Source: JACVRW01 sp963821275 (GTDB taxonomy: Bacteria > Actinomycetota > Thermoleophilia > Solirubrobacterales > Thermoleophilaceae). From it: DNA of 64,000 nt. The translations under genes and the position numbers were made by a program. Location of the stretch: positions 496,001-560,000 of the forward strand of contig CAWGDF010000011.1 in the NCBI GenBank assembly GCA_963821275.1, given 5' to 3'. Below are positions 42,080-49,797 of this stretch, piece by piece; the first letter of the stretch is position 1; the number at the start of each line of letters is the position of its first letter. The notes below the pieces were generated by a model, which saw nothing but the letters and a program-made list of their open reading frames with translations, was not told the DNA's origin and ran no database searches.

Positions 42080-43276
42080 ATGAAGGTCTCCGTTCCCAAG
42101 GAATCCCTGCCCGGCGAGCGCCGCGTGGCGCTGGTGCCGGAGGTCACTCGCCGGCTGGCCAAGTCGGGCGTGGAGGTCGTGATCGAGTCCGGCGCCGGGG
42201 AGGAGGCGGGTCATCCGGACGCCGAATACGTCGAGGCGGAGGCCACCGTCGGCGACGGCTTCGAGGGCGAGGTGGTGGCCAAGGTCGCTCCGCCGACGGC
42301 GGAGGAGATCGGGCGTATGCGACGCGAGCAGGTGCTGATCGGCTTCCTGTCGCCGCTGACGGCCACCGACACCGTCCGGGGGCTGGCCGACGCCGGCGTG
42401 ACTTCCTTCGCGATGGAGGCGATCCCGCGCATCACCCGTGCCCAATCCATGGACGCGCTGAGCTCTCAGGCGACGGTGGCCGGCTACAGGGCCGCACTGA
42501 TCGCGGCCCAGGAGCTGCCTCGGTTTTTTCCGATGCTGACCACCGCCGCGGGCACGATTCGGCCCGCCACCGTGCTGGTGCTCGGCGCCGGTGTCGCGGG
42601 CCTGCAGGCGATCGCCACCTCTCGCCGGCTCGGCGCCGTGGTCCAGGCCTTCGACGTTCGCTCGGCGGTCAAGGAGCAGATCGAGTCGCTGGGCGCCCGC
42701 TTCCTCGAGCTGGACATGGGCCTGGAGGACGCCGAGGCGGCCGGGGGCTATGCGCGCGAGCTGACCGAGGAGGAACAGGCTCGTCAGCGTGACCTGCTGG
42801 CAGAGCAGATCGGGAAGGTCGACGCGGTGATCTCGACGGCTGCCGTGCCGGGCCGCCGGGCGCCGCTGCTGGTGACCGAGCAGGCCGTGCGCAACATGAA
42901 GCCGGGCTCGGTGATCGTGGACCTGGCTGCGGAGACCGGCGGCAACTGCGAGCTCACCGAGGCCGGGGAGACGGTCGTCAAGGACGGCGTGACGCTGGTG
43001 GGCCCGATCAACCTCCCGGCCTCCATGCCCCAGCACGCCTCGTCGCTGTACGCGCGTAATGTCCAGGCGCTCCTGGAGGTGATGGTCGACGAGGGTGAGC
43101 TGAGGCTGAACTTCGAGGACGAGGTGATCGCCGGCGCGTGCGTCACCCGCGACGGCGAGATCGTGAATGAGGGCGCGCGGAAAGCTGCCCAAGGTCCGGC
43201 GGAGCCGGACCGGTCTAGCGAAGCCGGGGGCGAAGCTCGATCTCAGAGCGCGGGGCTGGATGCCCCGCGGAGGTAA
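42080..43276 (+). CDS. pntA: NAD(P) transhydrogenase subunit alpha part 1 (PntAa)
   Basis: 398 residues. Soluble NAD(H)-binding domain I of the proton-translocating transhydrogenase. It starts MKVSVPKESLPGERRVALVP. Family patches: SFAMEAIPRITRAQSMDAL, VLVLGAGVAGLQAIATSRRL (NAD fold), QAFDVRSAVKEQIESLGA and VIVDLAAETGGNCELTEA. The last 30 residues (GPAEPDRSSEAGG...) look like a non-conserved tail. ATG at 42080. Three separate genes (Aa, Ab, B) form the complex; this three-part form occurs in Actinobacteria and alpha-proteobacteria. Confidence 0.93.
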   Translation: MKVSVPKESLPGERRVALVPEVTRRLAKSGVEVVIESGAGEEAGHPDAEYVEAEATVGDGFEGEVVAKVAPPTAEEIGRMRREQVLIGFLSPLTATDTVRGLADAGVTSFAMEAIPRITRAQSMDALSSQATVAGYRAALIAAQELPRFFPMLTTAAGTIRPATVLVLGAGVAGLQAIATSRRLGAVVQAFDVRSAVKEQIESLGARFLELDMGLEDAEAAGGYARELTEEEQARQRDLLAEQIGKVDAVISTAAVPGRRAPLLVTEQAVRNMKPGSVIVDLAAETGGNCELTEAGETVVKDGVTLVGPINLPASMPQHASSLYARNVQALLEVMVDEGELRLNFEDEVIAGACVTRDGEIVNEGARKAAQGPAEPDRSSEAGGEARSQSAGLDAPRR

Positions 43277-43284
43277 TCCGCGTA

Positions 43285-43618
43285 GTGGATCTGCTCACCG
43301 AGCTGACCATCCTCGTGCTGGCCGCCTTCGTGGGCTTCGAGGTGATCTCGAAGGTGCCCAACACCCTGCACACGCCGCTGATGTCGGCCACCAACGCCAT
43401 CCACGGCATCGTGCTGCTGGGCGGCATCCTGCTGATCGGCCCGGCCGAGGGCTTTTTCACCGACGCTGCTGTTGCTGATCGCGATCGTGTTCGGCACGAT
43501 CAACGTGGTCGGCGGCTTTCTCGTCACCGACCGGATGTTGGAGATGTTCCGGCAGCGCAAGCCGCCACCGGAGGTGGAGTCCGGTGAGGAGCGCCCGGAG
43601 CTGGAGGAGGCCGCCTGA
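43285..43618 (+). CDS. pntAb: NAD(P) transhydrogenase subunit alpha part 2 (PntAb, frameshift)
   Basis: Membrane domain part, about 110 residues when repaired. Frame 1 gives FEVISKVPNTLHTPLMSATN and AIHGIVLLGGILLIGPAEGF. A one-base shift within 43451-43465 then gives LLLLIAIVFGTINVVGGFLV followed by TDRMLEMFRQRKPP and an acidic end. The joined protein matches the family length and its three to four transmembrane segments. The stop TGA at 43616-43618 overlaps the pntB ATG. The break equals one extra base. The gene is probably intact in the organism. Confidence 0.8.
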
Positions 43619-45027
43619 TGTACACGGCCAGCTTCCTGCAGGACCCCGACTTCATCCGCGTCCTCTACATCGCGGCCTTCATCTGCTTCATCGTAGGCCT
43701 GCGCCTGCTCAACCACCCCCGCAGCGCACGGCGTGGCAACGTGGTGGCGGCCGTGGGGATGGCCATCGCCGTGGTGGCCACGCTCCTGATCGAGTCGGTC
43801 GGCGACTACGGGTTGATCGCGCTCGGCATCGCCGTGGGCACGGCGGTCGGGGTCCCCGCGGCCCGTCAGGTGAAGATGACCGCGATGCCGCAGATGGTGG
43901 CGCTGTTCAACGGCGTCGGCGGCGGCGCGGTGGCGCTGATCTCGTGGGCGGAGTACCGCGAGGACCTGGCCGCGGGCGGCAACCCCGAGCTCGACACGCT
44001 CATCCCGATCCTGCTGGCCGCCATCATCGGCTCGATCTCGTTCTGGGGCTCGAACATCGCGTTCGGCAAGCTGCAGGAGATCATTCCCGGCCGGCCGGTC
44101 CAGCTGCCGGGCCAGCAGTTCATCAACATCGCGCTGCTGGCGGTGGCCATCGGCTGCGCAGTGGCGATCGCCGCCGGCACCGAGTCGCAGGCGCTGTTCA
44201 TCGCCATCCTGCTGGCCGCGGCCATCCTGGGCAACATGTTCGTGCTCCCCATCGGCGGTGCCGACATGCCGGTGGTGATCTCGCTCCTGAACGCGTTCAC
44301 CGGGCTCTCGGCCGCCGCGGCCGGCCTCGCGCTCAACAACGTTGCCCTCATCGTGGCCGGGATGCTGGTCGGCGCCTCGGGCTCGATCCTCACGATGCTC
44401 ATGGCCGAGGCGATGAACCGCTCGATCCCGAACATCATCGCCGGCGGATTCGGTGGTGTCGCCGTGGCCGCCGGCGGGGGCGACGGCGAGCAGCGACCCG
44501 TGCGCTCCACCGACGCCGCCGACGTGGCGATCCAGCTGGCCTACGCCTCCAAGGTCGTGGTGGCGCCGGGCTACGGCCTGGCCGTCGCGCAGGCCCAGCA
44601 CACCGTCAGGGAGCTGGCCGACGAGCTCGAAAAGCGCGGCGTGCGCGTCGACTACGCGATCCACCCCGTCGCCGGCCGCATGCCCGGCCACATGAACGTG
44701 CTGCTGGCCGAGGCCGACGTCCCCTACGACCATCTCAAGGAGATGGAGGAGATCAACCCCGAGTTTCCCCAGACCGACGTGGCGCTCGTGATCGGCGCCA
44801 ACGACGTCACCAACCCCGCCGCCCGCGACCAGACCGATTCGCCGATCTACGGCATGCCCATCCTCGACGTGGACAAGGCCGCCCAGGTGATTGTGCTCAA
44901 GCGCTCGATGAACACCGGCTTCGCCGGGATCGACAACCCGCTCTTCTACAACGACAACACCGCCCTGCTCTTCGGCGACGCCAAGGAGTCGGTCGCCGGG
45001 GTGCTGAGCGAGGTGAAGGAGCTGTAG
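43618..45027 (+). CDS. pntB: NAD(P) transhydrogenase subunit beta (PntB)
   Basis: 469 residues. Membrane part with eight to nine transmembrane segments (IAAFICFIVGLRLLNHPRSA, GNVVAAVGMAIAVVATLLIE, INIALLAVAIGCAVAIAAG, AILGNMFVLPIGGADMPVVI) and the C-terminal NADP(H)-binding domain III with VVAPGYGLAVAQAQHTVREL, HPVAGRMPGHMNVLLAEADV and VIGANDVTNPAARD. Proton flow here couples NADH to NADPH formation. The start ATG overlaps the PntAb stop. A weak hairpin (CCTGA/TCAGG) follows near 45075-45087. Confidence 0.94.
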   Translation: MYTASFLQDPDFIRVLYIAAFICFIVGLRLLNHPRSARRGNVVAAVGMAIAVVATLLIESVGDYGLIALGIAVGTAVGVPAARQVKMTAMPQMVALFNGVGGGAVALISWAEYREDLAAGGNPELDTLIPILLAAIIGSISFWGSNIAFGKLQEIIPGRPVQLPGQQFINIALLAVAIGCAVAIAAGTESQALFIAILLAAAILGNMFVLPIGGADMPVVISLLNAFTGLSAAAAGLALNNVALIVAGMLVGASGSILTMLMAEAMNRSIPNIIAGGFGGVAVAAGGGDGEQRPVRSTDAADVAIQLAYASKVVVAPGYGLAVAQAQHTVRELADELEKRGVRVDYAIHPVAGRMPGHMNVLLAEADVPYDHLKEMEEINPEFPQTDVALVIGANDVTNPAARDQTDSPIYGMPILDVDKAAQVIVLKRSMNTGFAGIDNPLFYNDNTALLFGDAKESVAGVLSEVKEL

Positions 45028-45089
45028 GGACCCACGGCTCGGGCGGAGAACCCGGTATCTGGGACGGAGAAGAGCCGGATCCTGAGTTT

Positions 45090-45800
45090 TCAGGGTGCGA
45101 CCGTGGCGCAGACGACATGGACGGTCAAGGTCCAGTCGCCCGCGCCGCCGGAAACCCTTCGAATGTTGGCCAACCATCCGCTTCCGCCGGACGGCTGGGA
45201 GATGGCCAGGATCGTGTCGTTTGGGACATCCGACTGTGCGCCGCCCCCAAGCGGCAGCTTGCCGGCTGGGCACGTGGCCGTTCCCACTTTCGGGTTGGTG
45301 GCGTTTGGGCCGACGGTCGTGGTGACCACCTCATAGGCCGCGAGGCCGGCGGGACCCGGCGGGCCGGGCGGACCGGGCGCGCCGCCCGGACCGGGCGGGC
45401 CGGGCGGACCAGGCGGTCCCCCGGGACCTGGCGGGCCGGGGGGACCCGTAGCGCCGCCCGGACCAGGCGGGCCTGAGGGGCCTCCCGCACCGGCGAGACC
45501 GCGGGGACCCCGCGGGCCGGGCGGGCCGATAAGACCGGCAGGCCCGGTCACGCCGGGAGCGCCTGCGGGACCGCGCCGGCCTCGAGGGCCGGCGGGCCCG
45601 CGTGGCCCCGGACGCTTTGAGAGTACGAGCCGCCGCAAGCGGGGGCCCAGGTCGCGCAAGCGGATCGTGCCGTTCCGGATGTGCTTGCTGCGAACGTCCG
45701 TCATGTCCGGACGGGTGGCGCCACCGTTCGCGCCCGCGGTGGCGAGCGAAACAGTCACAATCGCGACGAGAGCACAGAGCGACAGGACCAGGTACCTCAT
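45090..45800 (-). CDS. Secreted collagen-like repeat protein
   Basis: 236 residues. Signal peptide (MRYLVLSLCALVAIVTVSLA). A 40-residue basic segment with DMTDVRSKHIRNGTIRLRDL follows, then 29 uninterrupted Gly-X-Y triplets at residues 65-151 with much Pro in X/Y (runs of GPPGPPGPG). The C-terminal 85-residue domain has VGTATCPAGKLPLGGGAQSD and ends TLTVHVVCATVAP; two cysteines could form a disulfide. Triple-helix trimers in the cell-wall or extracellular matrix are expected. AGGAGGACGC precedes the ATG at 45800. The C-terminal domain resembles those seen in other actinobacterial secreted proteins with the DVRSKHIRNGTI motif. Confidence 0.83.
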   Translation of the reverse strand: MRYLVLSLCALVAIVTVSLATAGANGGATRPDMTDVRSKHIRNGTIRLRDLGPRLRRLVLSKRPGPRGPAGPRGRRGPAGAPGVTGPAGLIGPPGPRGPRGLAGAGGPSGPPGPGGATGPPGPPGPGGPPGPPGPPGPGGAPGPPGPPGPAGLAAYEVVTTTVGPNATNPKVGTATCPAGKLPLGGGAQSDVPNDTILAISQPSGGSGWLANIRRVSGGAGDWTLTVHVVCATVAP

Positions 45801-45946
45801 GCGTCCTCCTCCGATCAGGGGCCCGGACCAGAAATGATCCCGCGGACTGCACGGAGCTTGCAACTGACGCAACAAGCTCGTCTCGGCCGACCTCCGGAAG
45901 GAGTTCGCGTGGCGATCGCGCCGGTCGCGAGCCGGCACGCCGTTAC

Positions 45947-46189
45947 TTACAGCAGGCTCTCCTGGGTCGCGGCCACCCGCCGCCGGCGGGGCACACCGGC
46001 GGCCTCGGCCAGCGCGGTCTCCACGTCGGCCAGGATGGCCCGCTCCGAGCGGGACGCGACGATCGGCTCGGCCAGCCCGTCCACGTGGACGTAGGTGCGC
46101 CGGCCGTCGCGGCGGTCGGCCCGCTCCAGCGGCACCAGAGCGTACACGCGGTCGGCCCGGACGAACTTGCCGTAGCCCAGGGGGATCAT
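45947..46189 (-). CDS. Small protein, possibly RemA/DUF370-like
   Basis: 80 residues. The beginning IPLGYGKFVRADRVYALVPL resembles the N-terminal strand of RemA-type DNA-binding proteins, and a SRSERAILADV segment lies where that family has its ligand for DNA. The remaining half is charged (RRRRVAATQESLL). RemA in Bacillus activates matrix genes, and here the next gene downstream encodes a collagen-like secreted protein. The similarity is weak, so this is a low-confidence call. The ATG is clear. Confidence 0.42.
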   Translation of the reverse strand: MIPLGYGKFVRADRVYALVPLERADRRDGRRTYVHVDGLAEPIVASRSERAILADVETALAEAAGVPRRRRVAATQESLL

Positions 46190-46242
46190 GCGGGGGTCGC
46201 GCTTGGCCGTGGTTCTGAAGATAGCCGCAGGGGCGGCCGGAG

Positions 46243-47145
46243 TCAGGCCCGCTCCGCGGCGCGCTCCTGTGCGGCCTCGCCACCCGGTCCCACCGGCCGC
46301 GAGGCGGTCTCCGCCCCGCGTTCCTGAACGTCGCGCTCGAACAGCGCGTCGGCTTCGGCCGCCGTCGAGCGGGCCTGCCTGTCGAGCAGCGGGGCGAGCG
46401 CCGTGCGCAGGACCAGGACCGCCCTGCCCCAGCGGGGCACCACGATCCAGCGGCGGCGCGCGGCGACGCCCGCGGCGATCGCCTCGCCAACGGCCGAGAG
46501 CGGGTAGGTCTTGCCGGCGAGCCCGGGCGCCTGCTCGCGCATACCGCCGACCGCCGGGTGCGCGTCACCGCCCCGCAACATGTCGGTGTCGATGAAGGAG
46601 AAGTAGCCCACTCCCACGTCCACCCCGAGGTGCTTGACCTCAACTCGCAGGGAGTCGGCAAACGCCTCGGCGCCCGCCTTCGACGCGGAGTAGGCGGCGA
46701 AGCCGGGGCCGTGCACCGCCGCCGCGAGCGAGGCCACGACCAGCACGTACCCGCGGCGTTCGATGACCTGCGGCAGACAGGCCCGCACGGTCCGCCAGAC
46801 GCCCAGAAGGTTGATCTCGATCGTGCGCTCGAAGGCGGCGGGGTCGATCAGGCGGGCCGTGCCCACAGGGGCGATCCCGGCGTTGGCCACCACCACGTCG
46901 ATGCCGCCGAAGCGCTCCACGGTCGCCTCCACGGCCCGCTCCAGCGCCTCGCCGTCGGTCACGTCGGCCTCGAAGGCCGCCGCGTTCGGGCCGCACTGCG
47001 CGGCGACGCGCTCCAGCTCCTCCGGCTCGAGGCCCACCAGCGCGACGGCGGCGCCCCGGGCGGCGAGGCGGCGAGCCGACTCCGCCCCGATGCCCCGCGC
47101 GGCGCCGGTTATCAGCACAGTCCGTCCGAGCACGTCCGAGTCCAT
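46243..47145 (-). CDS. Short-chain dehydrogenase/reductase
   Basis: 300 residues. SDR with NAD(P) motif VLITGAARGIGAESARRLAA near residue 10, NAG motif VVVANAGIAPVG, and active-site Ser...Tyr-X3-Lys in VVASLAAAVHGPGFAAYSAS KAG (YSASK). About 50 C-terminal residues (EADALFERDVQERGAETAS) exceed the classical length and are charged. The substrate is not visible. ATG 47145 is chosen over GTG 47157, because it leaves a Shine-Dalgarno-like AGGGTGG. 13 bases after the glycosidase stop, same strand. Confidence 0.86.
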   Translation of the reverse strand: MDSDVLGRTVLITGAARGIGAESARRLAARGAAVALVGLEPEELERVAAQCGPNAAAFEADVTDGEALERAVEATVERFGGIDVVVANAGIAPVGTARLIDPAAFERTIEINLLGVWRTVRACLPQVIERRGYVLVVASLAAAVHGPGFAAYSASKAGAEAFADSLRVEVKHLGVDVGVGYFSFIDTDMLRGGDAHPAVGGMREQAPGLAGKTYPLSAVGEAIAAGVAARRRWIVVPRWGRAVLVLRTALAPLLDRQARSTAAEADALFERDVQERGAETASRPVGPGGEAAQERAAERA

Positions 47146-47158
47146 GACGGCGGCCACC

Positions 47159-48259
47159 CTACCCCAGCGCCCGAATCAGGCGGCGATAGCGCTCGAACGC
47201 CGGCTTTCTGTCGTAGTCGGACTCCAGCAGGCCGAAGTGCTGGAAGAGCGCCGGCGAGGAGGTGTCGGCGTCGCGCAGGTTGAACCAGCGGTAGTCGGTC
47301 ACGCCGAAGGTCGTACGCCGGCGGTGGACTGCGCGCACCATCGACTCCAAGAGACGGGCCTGGGTCGCGTAGTCGCGGACCGGCGGTAACGTGGGCCAGC
47401 CGTTCTCCTCCACCCTGATCGGCACCCGGCGGCCAATCCCGATCCGGCCGGCGAAGCAGCGCAGCGAGGCGAGCGCGCCGACGATCGCCTCGGGCGCTCC
47501 ACCGGGGTCGAGCGACGGCGGGAAGACGGTGCCCGGGTAGACGTCGAGCCCCAGCCAGTCCACCGAGCGGGCGAAACGGCGGCCGCCGAGGTCGCCCAGC
47601 GCACGCCAGAACTCCCGCTCGGACGCGGGGTCGAGCCGCCAGAACCAGTTGAAGCCGATCTCGAGCCGGCGGGGCCCGCGGCGCCGGACCTCGTCCCGGG
47701 CGGCGATCACGCCCTCAACCAGCGCGCGCCGCGCCCCGCGGTAGGCCCCGTCCGAGGAGTCGGGCGACAGGGTGAGGTTGACCTCGTTGGTGATCTGTAG
47801 CCCGATCACGCGCCGGATGCGGCCGAAGCGGCGGACCACTTCGCGGACGTGACGGCGCCACGCCGCCATGTCGCCCTCCTGGCGGCCGTCCGGGTGGTAG
47901 CGCACCTGCAGCTCGATCAGGTAGCCGCGACGAGCGAAGCGGCGCGCCAGGCCGAGGTAGCGGCGAAAGCCCCTCTCGCGCTCCGACCAGAGGAAGCGGT
48001 TGAGGCGGAGAACGAATGGCCTCCCCGGCACCCGCAGGCGGTCGAGCGCCGTGTGAGTGCGCGCCCGGCGCTCGCGCACCGCGGGTGCCGGCAGCGCCCC
48101 CACCTGACCCGCCTGAACGAGCGGTCCGATCCCGAAGCGCAGCGGAGGGGCCGTCCGTGGGCCGCCGTTCGCGACCTGCGAGTCCCGGACGCAGGCGGCC
48201 GCGGAGGGGAGCGGCAGCGCCAGCAGCAGAGCCGGCACGAGCGTCAGGGAGCGGCGCAC
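47159..48259 (-). CDS. Secreted TIM-barrel glycosidase-like protein
   Basis: 366 residues. Signal peptide (LTLVPALLLALPLPSAAACV). A clan GH-A-like barrel follows: an acid/base candidate Glu in LQITNEVNLTLSP near residue 155 (NE dyad at the end of strand 4), and the nucleophile candidate Glu in IRVEENGWPTLPP near 290. Aromatic residues around WFWRLDP, VDWLGLDVYPG and DYRWFNLRDAD could line a sugar site. Likely a secreted glycoside hydrolase of unknown substrate. The cysteine at the end of the signal peptide (SAAACV) could also be lipidated, but no clear lipobox context exists. Confidence 0.68.
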   Translation of the reverse strand: MRRSLTLVPALLLALPLPSAAACVRDSQVANGGPRTAPPLRFGIGPLVQAGQVGALPAPAVRERRARTHTALDRLRVPGRPFVLRLNRFLWSERERGFRRYLGLARRFARRGYLIELQVRYHPDGRQEGDMAAWRRHVREVVRRFGRIRRVIGLQITNEVNLTLSPDSSDGAYRGARRALVEGVIAARDEVRRRGPRRLEIGFNWFWRLDPASEREFWRALGDLGGRRFARSVDWLGLDVYPGTVFPPSLDPGGAPEAIVGALASLRCFAGRIGIGRRVPIRVEENGWPTLPPVRDYATQARLLESMVRAVHRRRTTFGVTDYRWFNLRDADTSSPALFQHFGLLESDYDRKPAFERYRRLIRALG

Positions 48260-48318
48260 GGCGGCGGACCGTAACGGAGCCCCGTGCGGCCGGGCGCCGC
48301 TCCGCTAACGTCGGCGCC

Positions 48319-48645
48319 ATGAGCGAGGACCTCCAGCCGCGACGGCTGGCGGAGCTGCTGGCCGGCGGCTCGATGCAACTGGTCGACGTCCGCGAGGAGT
48401 ACGAGCACGAAGCCGGCCGCATCGCCGGCGACATGCACATCGAGCTCGACCGGCTCGCCGAGGACGCCGCCCGGCTGAACAGCGAGCAGCCGATCGTCTT
48501 CTATTGCCGCTCGGGCAGCCGCTCGGCGCTCGCCGCCCAGGCCTTCGCGGCCGCGGGCTTCACCGCCTACAACCTGGCCGGCGGGCTCGAGGCGTGGGTC
48601 GGCAGCGGCCTGCCGCTCGAGCCCGAGGGCGGCCGGGTGGCCTAG
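48319..48645 (+). CDS. Single-domain rhodanese
   Basis: 108 residues. Rhodanese domain with VDVREEYEHEAGRIAGDMHI and the active-site Cys loop FYCRSGSRSALAAQ near residue 67. Transfers sulfane sulfur; the acceptor is unknown. The ATG is chosen as the first one after the divergent glycosidase start. It is followed by the strong inverted repeat at 48674-48726. Confidence 0.9.
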   Translation: MSEDLQPRRLAELLAGGSMQLVDVREEYEHEAGRIAGDMHIELDRLAEDAARLNSEQPIVFYCRSGSRSALAAQAFAAAGFTAYNLAGGLEAWVGSGLPLEPEGGRVA

Positions 48646-48673
48646 CGGTAGGCAGGACCCAGCCCTCAGCTCA

Positions 48674-48726
48674 GGGGGGTTTGGTTCCCTAGTTTCCTCA
48701 TAGGACGCAAGAGAACCAAACCCCCC
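48674..48726. terminator. Long perfect inverted repeat between convergent genes
   Basis: Perfect 14-base stem GGGGGGTTTGGTTC / GAACCAAACCCCCC with a 25-base loop that itself can pair CCTA with TAGG. It lies between the convergent rhodanese and PfkB genes and would terminate both transcripts. The lack of a T-run and the long loop are unusual. Confidence 0.65.
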
Positions 48727-48772
48727 GGGTTCGCCAGGCGCCGGCTCCGATTGGCGCGCCGGTGTTGGCGTC

Positions 48773-49597
48773 TCAGGCCCTGCGCAGCTGACCTTCGTAG
48801 GGCCCGCGCCCAGTGAGGCAGGCGGCCCCGCAGCGTGCCGCGAGCTTGAGCGCCTCCTCCGTGGACCGCCCGGCCCCGAGGCCGTAGGTCACCCCCGCGG
48901 CAAAGCTATCACCGCAGCCGTAGGCGTCCACGGGCGGCCCGGGTGGCCGCTCGGGCTCCCAGCGGCCCTCGCGCCCGTCGGCTTCCGTGAACGTCCCGCC
49001 GTCGGCCCCCTCGCTGCGCAGCACGAGCCGTGGCGCCGGGTCGAGCTGGCCGTCCTCGTAGCGCTCACCCGGATCCCGCGCGCTGGACACCAGCGCGTCG
49101 AGCTCCACCGCGGCCTCGGCCAGCGACTCGATGGCGCGAGTGGTGGCCACCAGCACTCGCGCGCGACGCGCCTCGCGCACGGCGCCGGCGTCTCCGGCCG
49201 TCAAGTAGACCGCGTCGGTCCCGTCCAGCTCGGACCAGGGAAGGGCGTCGGCGGCGCTCGGGCCGAGCCGCGCGCCGATCACCGTGATCGTGCGCTCGGC
49301 CTGCGCGTCGAGGTGCACGAAGCCGCGGCGCTGGGGCTCGGGCCGGAAGCTCGCGCATACCCGCACACCGAGCTCGGCCAGGCGCGCCTCCGCCCGGTGG
49401 CCCAGCTCGTCGTCGCCGAGCGCCGTGAACAGCGTGGCCTCTCCGGCCAGCTTCGCCAGCTGCACGGCCGCCACCGCGCCTCCGCCTCCGGGCTCGGCGA
49501 AGGCCTCGTGGGCGTGGACGATCTCGCCTGGCGCGGGCAGCCGCTCCACCACCGCGAACTCGATCCACTCCACGTGCCCGACCACAGCGACCCGCAT
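48773..49597 (-). CDS. PfkB-family carbohydrate kinase
   Basis: 274 residues of the ribokinase/PfkB fold: N-terminal VVGHVEWIEFAVVERLPAPG, the GG motif in AEPGGGGAVAAVQLAKL near residue 40, and signature 2 with the catalytic Asp in DAYGCGDSFAAGVTYGLGAG near 230. The conserved anion-hole residues are intact. Phosphorylates a sugar or nucleoside of unknown identity. Start ATG at 49597; an upstream Met at 49615 is possible. The 200 bases upstream contain no supported gene. Confidence 0.86.
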   Translation of the reverse strand: MRVAVVGHVEWIEFAVVERLPAPGEIVHAHEAFAEPGGGGAVAAVQLAKLAGEATLFTALGDDELGHRAEARLAELGVRVCASFRPEPQRRGFVHLDAQAERTITVIGARLGPSAADALPWSELDGTDAVYLTAGDAGAVREARRARVLVATTRAIESLAEAAVELDALVSSARDPGERYEDGQLDPAPRLVLRSEGADGGTFTEADGREGRWEPERPPGPPVDAYGCGDSFAAGVTYGLGAGRSTEEALKLAARCGAACLTGRGPYEGQLRRA

Positions 49598-49797
49598 CGC
49601 GGGGCAGTCTCGCATCCGAAAACGCAGGTCGACCGTAATTGCTGTCGAACCCGCCCGTCAGACAAGCAGAGACCCGATGACCCCCACCACCCAGACCGTG
49701 CGCGACCAGGGCTTCAGCCCGCTCCTCTGCGACGTGCCCGACGGCCAGACCCTGCGCGAGTGGGGCGCCGGCCGCCGTCGCCCCCGGGGCCGGCGGT

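Noticed and set aside
45074..45089. Short hairpin CCTGA/TCAGG after pntB
   Set aside because: Only five pairs; too weak to list as a terminator.
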